The position numbers and the translations under genes were made by a program. A stretch of DNA of 64,000 bases from Doris montereyensis (lineage: Eukaryota; Mollusca; Gastropoda; Nudibranchia; Dorididae): contig JAXRKP010001136.1 of the NCBI GenBank assembly GCA_037039925.1, positions 63,501 to 127,500 on the forward strand, written 5' to 3'. A model generated the notes under the pieces. That model was not told the origin of the DNA, searched no databases, and saw nothing but the letters and a program-made list of their open reading frames with translations. Every line of letters begins with the position of its first letter. Position 1 is the stretch's first letter. Positions 1 through 17,967 of the stretch are shown here, piece after piece.

Positions 1-4789
<4,789 letters not shown>

Positions 4790-4921
4790 ACCCACCAGGC
4801 GCAGTGCTTGAACCAGGACGAAATGTTTGCCGGTATTGACTGCGGAGTCTTTAGCCATCCCAAACCCATGACAATGGCCCTCTGTCTTGGTGGTCATTGA
4901 GATGCTTAACGCGCTCAACAG
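4790..4921 (+). CDS. SERCA Ca2+-ATPase, alternative exon version B (luminal loop L7-8 + M8; frame broken)
   Basis: It reads THQAQCLNQDEMFAGIDC, then GVFSHPKPMTMA, then in a shifted frame [13 protein letters not shown]. It is homologous to version A over its whole length. The two luminal Cys keep the same 11-residue spacing and M8 is the same, but the loop sequence differs strongly (LNQDEMFAGID against PAEP..LFKGVD). The acceptor is ctcag (ends 4789) and the donor is gtgagt (from 4922). Two bases are missing near 4880, where a TC dinucleotide appears dropped from a CTCTCT-like context, giving 132 instead of 134 nt. Without the repair a stop appears within a few codons. Inclusion of both A and B in one mRNA would shift the frame even if both were intact. 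Confidence 0.9.
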
Positions 4922-7900
4922 GTGAGTGAGACAGTGGGGCGGTCCTTCCGTCCGATATGATGACCTACCCACCAACTTGGCATGGGCGCAAAGGGGCGCA
5001 GTAGGGTCGGGGGATGTGTTAGCGTTTGGGATTGTTTGTTGGGTTCTTTCTAGCTGAAGAAGGCATGACATTGAGTGAAAAGGGAGGAGGTGCAAATATA
5101 TTCTAAAGCAAAAGTGGGAGAGTAAGCATCCGTTAGCTGTTATGAAAGTGTAAGAATGAAAAGAGACACTAGGGTTAGTACTGCAAAGGCCCAAATAGTT
5201 TTGCAGTGTCTCCATGGGATTACGATGGAGAAAATCGGTAGATGAGACGATCATAGTCATATAGTTTTATACACCTGGTTGGAAAAAAACAACACACGAC
5301 AAAACATTTGGATTTTTAAGGGGGAAATGGAAGGTAGCTTTGTGTATGCGATATGTAAAACAAGGGCCTAGATGCTAATTTTTCTTTAGTGTTTTAAAAC
5401 ATTTTAGTGTTTTTTTTGTTTTAAATAGGGATTTAAAAATATTTCTCCTGATATTAAATTATTCATGTATGCCTCTAAATATACATTTTTTAGAATACAC
5501 CGTTATTTTTAGAGGGAAGAGGTTTTGTTTGTTTAGAATAAATTAGTTTTTTTATTTCTCATTTTGAATGTTTATTCAACACTCTCAGGAAGATTGGTTC
5601 AAATGTCCTTTAAACCCTCCTCAAAAATTTATACATTCATTGCTTATTATCATCTCCATTGGAGATTTTGTTATGTTGACGGCGAAAAACTGTCATTTTG
5701 TGTCGTTCTGAAAATTTGATGTATGGAATTTTGTGGAGGGCCTAAAGACATTGGGTGAGTTACATCCTTACAACCATGATGCGTTTTCTTCCTCATCCTC
5801 TGAAATGTCTCACCCTCACACCACCGCCAAGGGGAGCTGGTTTGAATCTAGATAATTCCTCTCTGTTTTAACGACGTATTGTCTCTTTAGTTTGTTCTTT
5901 GGAAAAATTTGATTTCCGTCATTCAGTTGCCTTTTCTTTTATTCTATTTAAAATTTCTTCTTTATTTTTTTTGATAATATTTTTTTCTTTCTCCTGAAGA
6001 CTTGGTTTTCTGACTTCTTGTTCTTATATTGACAAAGTTGTTTTTGTCTGTTAATTATTATGATTATAATAGGAACCCCTGGAGCGGAATTTTTAGGGCA
6101 CATAAATACTCCATACCAAGACACTTGTTTGATTTTCTTATATCTACAACTACAGTAGTGGTATTTCACTAAACCGCCAACACCAGCTGCCAAATGTACG
6201 TGGTCCTTTAAACATTTAGATTGCTTTTTTCCTTCTCTTTACTTTTTCCTTTTATAAATGATGAAAGGGTTTATTTTCCACTTATTCAAAGAGAATTTTT
6301 TTGGGGGGGGGAGATGTCGATCCAAAAACCACTGTTGAGAATGACAAAGCTCTAGTGAAGGGTGGGGTTATGTTTTTTTGCTATAGTCAGAAGTGATTAA
6401 ATTCTCTCCTTCAATTTGAATCTTGACATTTGATAGGACGACAAAATGGCAGCTGGTTTGGTCACCTTGTTTGCTTGCTTCACTCATGGCCTTTAGTGAA
6501 CCGCTCAGGGGAGCCGCACTGGACGTTTTTGGGGCTCTATCGGGTGGACAAAGAGAATAATAAATGGACAAAAAAAGAAAAGAAAAAGAGAGAACTAAGA
6601 TTTTCAAGGAGAACAAAACGAAAAGCAAAAGATTTCAAAGGTTAAAATATTGTTTGTAGACACAGATATCCCCCCCCCCCCCCCCTCATGTAAATGATAA
6701 GAGCAAATTAATTATTTATGGACAAGAAGGCGTGCTAATTTTCAAACTGGTTTTTATTTGAGGTGGACCTTTTCTAAGCTATTTGAATCTCGGCTGTTTG
6801 TTTAAAAAAAATAATTATATCTGAAAATCTAAAATGTCGCAAAATGAGATGTTATTTTTTACGTTAGTTTTCAATCCATATGGATTTTCATTGATTACAT
6901 TTATTATTTTATTTTCCCTCCCCATCATACATGATTCCTCCCTGATTGCGGTCACTAACTGTCATTGATATGTGAAAAGCATAGATTATTATATGTTAGA
7001 TTGACTAATCTTCTTTTTTATCGATAAGTTATAACAACATACACATCCTAATTACTTTCCATTTTGGTTTTTTACAATTTTGTAAATTGTTGAAACTGGA
7101 ACGGGAAAAAAAGAATTGAAATTTAGCAAATTGTTTTTTTTTCTTTTTTTCTTTTCTTGTTTTCTTTTTTTGTTGTATTTCCAAATTTCTTGCTGCAGTG
7201 GTTAGCTTTTCAAAAAAAACTTCTGATTTCCAAGAAATGTATTTTCATTTTATTTTTTCATTTATTAAAAATCTCTTTTGAGTTTTAATGTTTTGCTTAC
7301 TCGCAAGGTGACCGATAAGAAGAGATAAAGAGAATTTTTAAAAATGTGATGCGAAAGGATAAGAAATTAGGTTGCGTATTGGTCTATTGATACAATTATG
7401 AAACGTTGATCTGAACTTAGTGCCTTAACCAAAAACGTCCGTCCAGCTCCCCTTGTGTTGGGTTTAGATGATGATGGTGATGATGATGATGATGATGACT
7501 GGTTGTAATGGCATTTGTAGCCCACCCCTTTTTTTCCATTCTTCCTGCATGGTGTGTTGTTTTTGTTTTATTTTTCACTAGCTTAAGAATTAGCAGAACA
7601 AGAGACATTTTTGTTGCTGACAAATCTTTATGAAAAATTGTAGATGCTTTCTTGTCCGCAAACTGCCAGTAGTAATATGGATGGAGAAGGAGATGGTTGC
7701 TGATGTGACATAGATCTATGTATTATTTATCATCTACGTGAAATAAATAGGTGCAGCTCAGTTCGTAGAGTGTCCTCATCTGACTGTGTGTTCATTTTTC
7801 TTGGGCTTTCTTATCAAACTTAGCGGTGAATTGGGTAGCTAGGTCTACTCTGAAATTTAGTAATAAAAATAAACCCGATATGGAAAGCAAGGGCAAACCA

Positions 7901-7928
7901 CCATAGTATGCTGCTGTATGCCTATAAG

Positions 7929-8110
7929 AAGTGGGCGGTTGGCGGGTGTTGCTGGTAGGTTTTCCTTTTTTCCTTTCAGTCTTTCACTTATCTTTCATCT
8001 TGCTGTTTCCTCTTTCTTACTTCACCCTGAGAGCACCGCATGGTTTGAAATCACGCTCTGGGTTGAAAGGTGGGGCATGGTTCGAAATCACGCTCTGAGT
8101 GGATAGGTTT
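7929..8110 (+). repeat. Dispersed SINE-like repeat, family C
   Basis: The copy starts GTGGGCGGTTGGCGGGTGTT, continues through a pyrimidine-rich stretch with CTTTCACTTATCTTTCATCT, then CACCCTGAGAGCACCGCATG. The same order of blocks recurs at 12405, 13000, 17740, 39030, 39265 and 39440. Well-kept copies end in GGGGTAAATTTCAATGAAAC followed by an AAACAAACAAAC tail. This copy is decayed at its 3' end. Confidence 0.65.
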
Positions 8111-11100
8111 GAAAGGAAGTATTAGTGTCGCACAATTTTGGCTTGTCCAGGTGCTTAGGAGTACTTTTACTCCTTTTTTTTAAATTAGTATTACACAGAA
8201 GAATCTAGTCAGATCTGAGATGGACAGGCTCCGGCCGTAGACCCCATAGACGTCTCTTCAGTAATGCTATCCACAGTCCAAAATCCTATTACTTACAGAA
8301 GTTGTTACAGAGAAAATGTCAGAAGTGGCCTGTAAGCCAGTAAATTGCTCTGTCAGTGGGATGTATTGATGGTGAAACTGAAGGGGGGAAAAAGCAAACA
8401 AAAAGCAAAGCAGAAACAGATTTATGCATGTGTAATCATCCATCCTTCTCCATGCATATGAAATGGTTGTGACATGTCAAAGGACGTAACGTCTGAGGGG
8501 AAATTATATATCAGTCGCAAAGAGTTATTTCCGTTTTAATTTATTTTTAGCCGCTTATGCTGCTACAACCATTTGACTAACTCCCATGCCAACCCCCAGT
8601 CTCACTCATCTTTTGACGTGTTTATTTACTTATTGACGTAATGTTTGCTTTTAGTCATCTTTTTCCTCACTGCCTTGCAAAGAGTAATAATCCCAAGGTT
8701 ACAATGATAATGCTGTTTGTTTATGGCAGTAATCTATCACTCAAAAGAAGGAAGAAGAGAAGAAGCAAAATATTGGTGAATTGTCCAAGATAAGCAGAGA
8801 TTTTCACCATCTGTGTGAAATTTTTACTTTTCTCACATATTTGAGATTATTCGAAATAAAATTGTTAAACTTTTTTTTTTTAACACCTTACCACCGACTG
8901 CAGTTACTCTGTATTCATCCATTCTTACATTATTTTTCAAAGCTTTTTTTTTTCAAGATAGATTTTCAATTATCATTTATTATTTTTATACATCTTTGCG
9001 GCAAACGCCTCAGGCGATTGAAAGTCAATGGATGCTCTTTTAAGTTATAGAAGAAAAAGAAAAAAATAAGAAATTTTTTTTTGATTTGATATTGTTTAAC
9101 TTAGTGTATGGAGACGTCACGTGCCTGCCCACCATGGAGGTCCGACATTTCAGCAAACATTTCGCCTCCTCAAGCCTGTCCTGACTGATGGGGCTGGAAA
9201 GAAGCTGATAGTGTAGTGTGTGCTGCCGTTTGCCTCTCCCCCACCCCCCACCCCCTCTATTTGGCACAGAGAGACACTTGAATGGTATGCACACAAGCTT
9301 TCAATCTTTGCCCTCTAAGCGGCATGGACAGAGGGTGAGAATGTGTCCTCGACTTTGTTCAAGTTAAGCGAGAAGACGGACTGAAGTTTTGATATTTGTC
9401 ATCCACCTCTTAAGCGATTCATTTAGGACTTTGATGACTTTTAAATATATATTATATATATATATATATGTTCAACGTTTGTTTTGATTGGGGTATGAGA
9501 ATGGGCATTTCAATTTTGTTTGTTTGTTTGTTTTTCTAGTGAGTGTTGAAAAGTTTTTTGTTAATAGGCCCTGTTGATTTGCGGCTTTAGTAGATTGTAC
9601 ACAGTACTTATTATCTGTATCACATTAGCGCAAGCTTGTGTCCTTATTTGTCTCGTGCCTTTGACCTTGAAATGCAGATTTCCGATGAAGAAAATTTTGT
9701 AATCTTTAATACATCAAACAGCATACTGGCTGCTCTCACAACTGCTTTTACTGACTTCCATTTCTTGTTTGTTCATGAAATTTAAAACAACCCGTTGACC
9801 TCTTGATTGGTCGTTTGCCTATGTATCGTATATCGCACTCTCACATTGGATGTTTGTGTTTTCTAGTGCAGTGTGAAGCGTTTGTTTTCAGGCTGCCCTT
9901 CAGTGAGTTGGCCACCTTAGGCAGCTTACAATGGCTGTGGGTCCTAATATAATCAAGCTAACAATGCACTGCTTCAGGTGATATCATCGACTGTCATTGT
10001 CATTGTCATTGTCATGCATTGAACACAGAGGCTGGTCTTTTTTTTTTCTGTGTTTTTTTTTAGTTTTATAGTTGTATTAAGATACCATGGATCTTAGCAA
10101 CATTCCAGGGGCATACGGAATGTGGTGAGTGAACACAAGAGGGGAGATTACTCATTACCTACTCATGCAGAGAAGGGACCTTCAGAGTTTCGATCTATAA
10201 TTTGGATTTGGATCACATTTGGGGTTTTTTGTTGTTTTTTTAATAGCATGGGGTTTAAAATTGTAGTATTTACCAGACTTTTTTTTTCTTTCAAGAAGGG
10301 AGGGGGGGGATGTAAGGTGGCAGATTACTTTTCTGGTCAGATAAACAAAGAACTGAAAGTAGCCACTCCGAACTTTGAACGATATGGATAGGGACTCAAG
10401 CCATGACTTTGTGGGTTATGACCTTGTGGTTGGTTGCTTGCTTAGTGTCCCTCTGGAGATCCTGAGATCTCGCACAGGAGTGGCGGGGTAAATGCGCATT
10501 TAAACCAACGAACATACGAACCTGGCTGGCAGGAGCTTATTATTTTTTAAATTTATTGTCTAGAAGCTAAATCGAAGCAAAGTTGGCACCTAACCCCCCT
10601 ACCTGTGCAGGAACCGTGTCTGGCTACACCCAGCACATTGAAATCTGAAGTGTCTCAGATGTGACAGGTTGAGTGGGATGCTAGACAAGACACTTTTGTA
10701 TTGCAATGATTGCAATGAAGCAAAGATCTAGAACTGTCTTATGTCCATACCTCACATATACATAAGAGACCTGTAAAGGCATGACTTGACTCGTACAGAT
10801 ATGTATGTATGTATGTATGTAAAGACATAACCCACGTATATAGCCACAGTGTTGTGGTTACTTTGTTTTAACGTAATTCAAGTAATTGTCAATTTATATG
10901 TGAACAAGTCTGTCTGTCCGTCTTATGTTCACAAAGCCATCTAAGAGAAGTATTTTTAGAGATCAGATAGCTTGAGATGCATTTTTTTGCATGCATTGTA
11001 CATAAAGTAGCAGTTACCCTGGTTTGCCTTTTGTTTTTGATATGGCAACGATGTACGTACGTTTGTTTAGTTTGTGTGGTCGACTTTAGGAAGAAACAAA

Positions 11101-11941
11101 AGAGCCTATTACTGGATCTTTGAATTTGATGATCTTTCTTCCTTCACCAAGAAAATCAAAACAGGAGATATTGTCTATCGTGTCTTGTTAGGTGGATAGT
11201 CTGGCTTCTATTTGTTGGATCGCCTGCCCTCTTTAGTTGTAGGCAGTTAGCGAATGCTTCTGTTAGGTTCTGCTTCTCTCTTTCCTCTCACATTATTTTT
11301 CTTTTCTTCTTCTTCTTCCACATGTGTATCACGTTGCTTTGCTGGTTCTTCGTAATTCCCATTTGAGATCACCACATATTATATTATGGTGGATGGAGTA
11401 AATTGCGTTGAAGCAAAATCCCTCTCTTCGATCAGACTCTTTGTTTTAAGCCATTTCCTTCGGCTACTATTAAAGGGTTGGTTTTTAAAAACTATTCTCG
11501 TCCAGTGTTCCTGGTTCCGTTTTTTTCGTCATTTTCATTGATGAGTTGTTTGTTTTTTTGTGTGTTCAAAATGCAGATGGACGGGTTGGTCTTCTAGAAG
11601 GGGAGTGGGATGCGCATTGAGTGTTTAAATGTATCCTCTTGCTTTTTTTCTTTCACTTCCACTACTTTTCTATTCCTTTGCTTATTCTAAAAACCCAGAC
11701 AATCTGACTTATATAATAGATTTATTCACCCTGAGTGTGTCTTTAAAGAAGATAGATTAGTTCATTCACAGCTTATCTTTCCCATTACCACTCATAAGAC
11801 TTAGCTCTTCTTTATCTACCTGCCATCTGCCAAGTCACTGGATCTGTTGACTTCTCTCATGTATAACATGTGTATAAAATATTTAATAATAGAATATAAA
11901 GTATATATATGTATATATATATATATATATATATACATATA

Positions 11942-12230
11942 CCGTCGGTGAAACTGTCTAAACGCGCAAGTCCGCGATATATGGGATTTGAGATTTGTCC
12001 TAAAATGATTTAAAAAAAACATGCTTCTTTCGTGTCTTTATAAATATTGGAGACCTGAACCAGTACAATTTAGAAATGCTCATTTTACTTATGATCTAAA
12101 CAAGGATTCCCTGCTTTTTCTTCCAAAAAGCATTATAGTGTTTGCAACCCTGTATAGTGATGTATGACGTTTTTTGCTTCTGAAAAAAATTACGTCAGGC
12201 GGACTTACGAGTTTAGACAGTTTTCAAAGA
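11942..12230. mobile_element. MITE-like element with terminal inverted repeats, copy 1
   Basis: The left end reads CCGTCGGTGAAACTGTCTAA followed by ACGCGCAAGTCCGC. The right end, read on the minus strand, has GAAAACTGTCTAAACTCGTA followed by AGTCCGCCTGACG. The imperfect inverted repeats span about 30 bp, the element is ~289 bp, and it has no coding capacity. A related, longer copy in inverted orientation is at 30531-30916. The left end is preceded by TA, compatible with TA-target insertion, but the target duplication is uncertain because the flank is an AT microsatellite. Confidence 0.75.
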
Positions 12231-12267
12231 TGATATGGACATGATATTAACATATTGAAGCCACATA

Positions 12268-12272
12268 CACAT

Positions 12273-12317
<45 letters not shown>
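12268..12317. repeat. (CA)n microsatellite
   Basis: About 24 CA units, with one ATG interruption near each end. Confidence 0.97.
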
Positions 12318-12319
<2 letters not shown>

Positions 12320-12404
12320 CATAAAGGAGCATCATTATTCATATGTTCTGCTTATCATACTATTTGCTTTTAATAATGACACGGAAGAGGCCATCACTCG
12401 CTTC

Positions 12405-12530
12405 TCTGTGTGGAGGTGTTTGGTGAGTGGTAGGTCTTCCTCTCGTTACATCTGTCTCTCATCTTCCTTGTCCTCTAAATCCACCTTGAGTTCACCACCT
12501 ATAGTGGCTAGAGGGAAATCCAATCACCCG
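12405..12530 (+). repeat. Dispersed SINE-like repeat, family C, decayed
   Basis: The order of blocks is GGTGTTTGGTGAGTGGTAGG, then TCTCTCATCTTCCTTGTCC, then TTGAGTTCACCACC and GTGGCTAGAGGG. This matches the family C layout, with several small deletions. Confidence 0.5.
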
Positions 12531-12827
12531 CTTAGTTAACTTGCTCCAACGTGTTAGTGTAACTGCTGTAAGAATGATTCAAGCATGGTTTCTCAAATAG
12601 CACAGAATTGTGAGATCAACACCTGTGGAAGATGCGAACTTTATTCATCAAAACAAAATATATATTATGATAAGATCTTTGGTATGAGCAGCACACAGAC
12701 CCTCACTTTCAAAATACAATGTCTCAGACAATCTGTTAAAAATAAACCAACCACCCAAAACCCATCTGTTGTGATCTTTTTTTTAATGTTTACCACCCTT
12801 CTTTCCCACCATGCTTCTGTCTATCAG

Positions 12828-12942
12828 CTTGAGGAAAACCAGTCACTGTTGGTTATGCCCCTGGATCAACAAGTGGCTCATGGCCGCCATTGGCTTCTCC
12901 ATGTTTTTGCACTTTGTCATCCTCTACGTCGACTTCATGTCC
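12828..12942 (+). CDS. SERCA Ca2+-ATPase, exon coding end of M8 to M9 (two internal indels)
   Basis: This exon follows either version A or B and codes for the SENQSL motif (with Ca2+ ligand Glu908 in rabbit numbering) and M9. The clear in-frame part is WINKWLMAAIGFSM, then FLHFVILYVDFMS. One base is missing near 12833 (Ser codon before GAA AAC CAG) and two more near 12861 (second Pro of the PPW motif). The two losses total three, so the exon keeps a legal length (115 nt) but about ten residues between them, including Glu908, are read in the wrong frame. The acceptor is atcag (ends 12827) and the donor is gtaagt (from 12943). A pump translated literally from this sequence would lack a site-II ligand. 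Confidence 0.92.
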
Positions 12943-12999
12943 GTAAGTATCTGTTTGGCTCTTACCCTTTCTCATCTATTTTTTTTGTTTTATCGGACT

Positions 13000-13142
13000 T
13001 GGACAGGTGGGCGGTTGTCCGGGCCCATGTTGGGGCCTTCCTCTTCTTTAACCTATCCTTTCACTCAGCTTTCATCTTGCGGTTTCTTCTCAATTCATCG
13101 CTTATGGTGGAGTGGGGGTAAACTTGAAAGAAACAAACACTG
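13000..13142 (+). repeat. Dispersed SINE-like repeat, family C
   Basis: The blocks run GGTGGGCGGTTGTCCGGGCC, a pyrimidine stretch with CTTTCACTCAGCTTTCATCT, then CGCTTATGGTGGAGTGGGGG, TAAACTTGAAAGAAACAAAC and AC. The end with its AAACAAAC tail is well kept and close to the copies at 39030 and 39265. Confidence 0.65.
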
Positions 13143-13235
13143 AGATAGACATAATTTACAAAGCAAGTAGAAGGAACAGGGAAGAGAAAAAGAATGCAAA
13201 ATAAGTAGACAGTCTAAAAGAATTTTAAAAAGTAT

Positions 13236-15100
13236 GACATCATCATACCTGTAATGGAAGTAAGGTATGAAGCCTTTTTGACAACATCATACTTGTAATG
13301 GAAGTAAAGTAGGAAGGTTTTTGACAACATTCTACTTGTAATGGACGTGAGGTTGAAGCCTTTATGACAACATCATACTTGTAATGGAAGTAAGGTAGGA
13401 AGCCTTTTGACAACATCATACTTGTAATGGAATTGTATGAAGCCTTTGGACTTGTACACTAATGGAAGTAAGGTATGAAGCCTTTTTGACAACATCATAC
13501 TTGTAATGGAAGTAAGGTATGAAGCCTTTATGACAAACATCATACTTGTAATGGAAGTAAGGTATGAAGCCTTTTGACAACATCAGACTTGTACACTAAT
13601 GGAAGTAAGGTATGAAGCCTTTTTGACAACATCATACTTGTACACTAATGGAAGTAAGGTATGAAGCCTTTATGACAACATCATACTTTAATGGAAGTAA
13701 GGTATAAAGCCTTTTTGACAACATCATACTTGTAATGGAAGTAAGGTATGAAGCCTTTTTGACAACATCATACTTGTACACTAATGGAAGTAAGGTATGT
13801 AGCCTTTTGACAACATCCTACTTGTAATGAAAGTAAGGTATGAAGCCTTTATGACAACATCATACTTGTAATGGAAGTAAGGTATGAAGCCTTTTTGACA
13901 ACATCATACTTGTACACTAATGGAAGTAAGGTATGAAGCCTTTTTGATAACATCCTACTTGTAATGGAAGTAAGGTATGAAGCCTTTATGAAGCCTTTTG
14001 ACAACATCCTACTTGTAAATACTCTTGTAATGGAAGTAAGGTATGAAGCCTTTTTGACAACATCATACTTGTAATGGAAGTAAGGTATGAAGCCTTTTGA
14101 CAACATCATACTTGTACACTAATGGAAGTAAGGTATGAAGCCTTTTTGACAACATCCTACTTGTAATGGAAGTAAGGTATGAAGCCTTTTGACAACATCC
14201 TATTTTGTAAATGTAATGGAAGTAAGGTATGAAGCCTTTTTGACAACATCCTACTTGTAATGGAAGTAAGGTATGAAGCTTTGACAACATCCTACTTGTA
14301 ATGAAGTTTGACAACAACATCATACTTGTACACTAATGGAAGTAAGGTATGAAGCCTTTGACAACATCATACTTGTAATGGAAGTAAGGTATGAAGCCTT
14401 TTGACAACATCATACTTGTAATGGAATTAAGGTATGCCTTTTGACAACATCATACTTGTAATGGAATTAAGGTATGAAGCCTTTATGACAACATCATACT
14501 TTTAATGGAAGTAAGGTATGAAGCCTTTATGACAACATCATACTTGTAATGGAAGTAAGGTATGAAGCCTTTTTGACAACATCCTACTTGTAATGGAAGT
14601 ACGGTATGAAGCCTTTTGATAACATCCTACTTGTACACTAATGGAAGTAAGGTATGAAGCCTTTTGATAACATCCTACTTGTAATGGAAGTAAGGTATGC
14701 CTTTTGACAACATCATACTTGTAATGGAAGTAAGGTATGAAGCCTTTTTTGACAACATCCTACTTGTAAATGTAATGGAAGTAAGGTATGAAGCCTTTTT
14801 GACAACATCCTACTTGTAATGGAAGTAAGGTATGAAGCCTTTTTGACAACATCATACTTGTACACTAATGGAAGTAAGGTATGAAGCTTTTTTGACAACA
14901 TCATACTTGTAATGGAAGTAAGGTATGAAGCCTTTTTGACAACATCATACTTGTAATGGAAGTAAGGTATGAAGCCTTTTTGACAACATCATACTTGTAA
15001 TGAAGTAAGGTATGAAGCCTTTGACAACATCATACTTGTACACTAATGGAAGTAAGGTATGAAGCCTTTTTGACAACATTATACTTATAATGGAAGTAAA
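13236..15100. repeat. Intronic minisatellite, 44/51-bp unit, about 40 copies
   Basis: The unit is CATCATACTTGTAATGGAAG, then TAAGGTATGAAGCC, then TTTTTGACAA. A longer version carries an extra TACACTAA-type insert after CTTGT. Some units are truncated or fused. Short and long versions are interspersed, which suggests unequal exchange or gene conversion. Each unit contains GGAAGTAAGG, a close match to a 5' splice site. The array lies in the intron between the M8-M9 and C-terminal SERCA exons. The minus-strand reading frames over it come only from the periodicity. Confidence 0.96.
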
Positions 15101-15608
15101 ATTAATGCTATAATCATGATCGGCTTTTTTGAACAAGACCTCCATACAATTTACAAACTATTAGAACAGGTACAGAATATATTAAGGATGTACGTGAGCA
15201 TGGTAAAAAACACTACATACATATTTTTGGTGAATAGACATGTCAACGTAAGAAAATGTTCCGGAATCGAAAGGACAATTTTGAATTTGTGTTAGTTCTG
15301 TTCAATCGACTTTAGGTTAACATCAGTGGTGTACACTACAGTAGTACAGCCCATATTTCCCAAACACGTGTTCGCTGAAAGCACGGAATCACCGATTTCA
15401 TGATTAAGTCCTAACCAAAATCCTTCTTTGAACACCCACGATTTTACCTTAAAACGCTTGTTCCACAAACTTATTTTCTGGTCGCAAAGAGTTTAGGGAA
15501 TATGGTTGTACTGTAGTTGACATAATGAAGCGCTTTGATTTGTAAATGTATTTGCCATGGCAATGTTAAACTGAATTTCAACTCCTTTTAAAACAAACCC
15601 AACAATAA

Positions 15609-15900
<292 letters not shown>

Positions 15901-17739
15901 TTTTAGCACTAAAACGAGAAAATACGAAAGAAAAAAAAAGAGGTGAGGGACGGGGGTTTAAAAAGAAGATTTATTTTGAAGTTATTGTTTTATTTTTCAT
16001 TAATTTTTTTTATTTAAAGAATGTTTGTTTTTATTTTTATTTTTTATTTACTAATTTATTTTTATTGTGATAAAACAAAATGATTCTTATCACGTTTGAG
16101 CCGTAGCCTTTAATTTTTTTTTGGGAACGAGTAGCGGCAGCAGCTTTTGCCGGAAGAAAGACAAGTTTTCGGCTTACGTCCGTTGTGTTAAGTCAGTTTG
16201 GGGTTTAGCGGCAAAGTTTTTACATGTTGTTCAACTCATTAGTAAAGCTGTCGTAAATCATTATGAAAGAGAAAACAAAACGTGTAAAGAAAAACACTAG
16301 TGTCTGCATTTTGAGATGCATACGTAGTAAAAAATGCGCCACATTCCGAGCTAAACACTAAACGTTATTTTACGTTATTTCCAATGAAAGCAACAACGTT
16401 TAGCATGGGTGCCGCAGGAGAAATGCAACTCTAAGGGAGAAGCAAGCCGTTCCAGTACCAATAAACCACATCCGCAGAGTGGCGGTATTACGTTTGGCCT
16501 GGTAGGGTTGAAACCCCGGGCAGGCTTGACATGTTTAATTAGTTCTGATTAATGACAATGCCCCTTTTTTGTAGAGAGATTTTGCTTGTACACTCAGGGT
16601 TCTCTCCTCCTGACTGACTCCCGTGAGTCAACCCCCCCCTCCCCCTCCCCTTCCCTTGTCATGGGTGTTAGTGTCACAAATCTGGCTCATAATATGAGCC
16701 AGAAAACCGAATCTATTGATATAACTACGAGTAATAAAGAGCTACGGATATGTCTTGTGATAGAGGATGAGGATGGCTACTCTTCCGCTGTTTCCAATGA
16801 GTTTTTAAAAATCTCTTCTTTCATTTTTGTTTTGTTTTTTTCTTAAACCTGTAATTCAACTTTATACTTGTCAATGTAACCTGGAGTGGCATATATGGGT
16901 GGTTGGAGGAAGACTGGTTGAGTCTCACTTTTTGAGAAGCTGTTTTTACATTCGGCCGTTATCGAGTTTGATAATGCTGTTTTTGTATGATTCGCTGAGA
17001 TAATGACTCGGGTCTGTTTCCATGAGACTCAAGTCAGTGGTGGCACCCACGTTCTCCCCACTCCCTTTTCGCTCCCCCATTTCCTGTTTCGAGTTTGATT
17101 TTGATAGAAGGCAAAGAAACGTGACACAAATGAAATATTGTTCTTGCCCACTGTTTGGCGTGGCAATGGAACGTTTGATAGTCTCGTGTTCTCAAAATGA
17201 GTCTCTTCCCCGTGTGAACGTGATGAAATATTCTTCTCTTCATTTTGCCTTCTCTCGATTGGGATTTTCATTTGTGTAATTGTAAAAGAAAAAAAATTAT
17301 ATGTAAAAAACATTTTGTCTCTCATTCCTTAAAAAATAATTTCTTTCTGTAAATTTGTTTGAAATTTTTGTCCTTTTTATGGATTTTCTTTGTTAATTTC
17401 TTTTTTTTTCTTTTTTTTTATGTGGGAATAGATATAGTTAGTTTACCAAATTGTAAAAAACCCCAAAAGATAATAGTTTTTTTTTGTAGATGAATAAAGG
17501 GTCTTAAAAAAGGCAAAATGAAACAACTGATGTGGGTAGCTAGACTTGCACCTCTCCGTTACATCACTAAGAGCTGTGTATGCGTGTGTGTGTGTGCATT
17601 GTTTTGGTGTGTGGTGAATGGTGACAGGGTGATGATGACTTGATATTATTGCTGTTACTGTTATTCTTATCATGATTTCATTGTTCTTAAGGAATGTCTT
17701 GATGATACGAGAGAGATCTTTCACTTTTGATGAGAAATA

Positions 17740-17855
17740 TTTTTTTGCCTTGTCCATCACCATTTACATTTTGCCATCTCCCTCCTTTCCTTTTTCACCC
17801 TGAGATCTCCGCATATGGCGAATGGGGTAAATTTCAATGAAACAAGCAAACCTCC
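17740..17855 (+). repeat. Dispersed SINE-like repeat, family C, 3' part
   Basis: It contains TTTTTCACCCTGAGATCTCC, GCATATGGCGAATGGGGTAA and ATTTCAATGAAACAAGCAAA. This is the 3' half of family C with its CAAA-type tail. Confidence 0.6.
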
Positions 17856-17967
17856 TTTTCTTGACCTCGTTATAAGTTCATAGTGTAAAGGGAAGTTTTG
17901 GGTCACATTGTCACATGACACCCATTGTGTATGTAGTAAGCAGTGGGGTTTCACTTTCAGCTCACGT

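Larger units (their letters stand above)
4922..12827 (+). other. Large SERCA intron (7.9 kb)
   Basis: This intron is mainly unique AT-rich sequence. Recognisable items are SINE-like family C copies (7929-8110, 11260-11415, 12405-12530), a C run at 6670-6686, a GATGAT run at 7467-7498, AT runs at 9446-9470 and 11905-11935, a four-fold TCATTG repeat near 9992-10015, a MITE-like element (11942-12230) and a (CA)n run (12268-12317). I see no further SERCA exon in it. Confidence 0.75.

Noticed and set aside
13849..15145. Minus-strand frames with repeated LHTLLPL peptides
   Set aside because: They are translations of the 44-bp intronic minisatellite.
16480..16530. Possible tRNA-like B box (GGGTTGAAACCCCGGG)
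   Set aside because: There is no matching A box and no relation to the SINE families found; it is too short to support a call.
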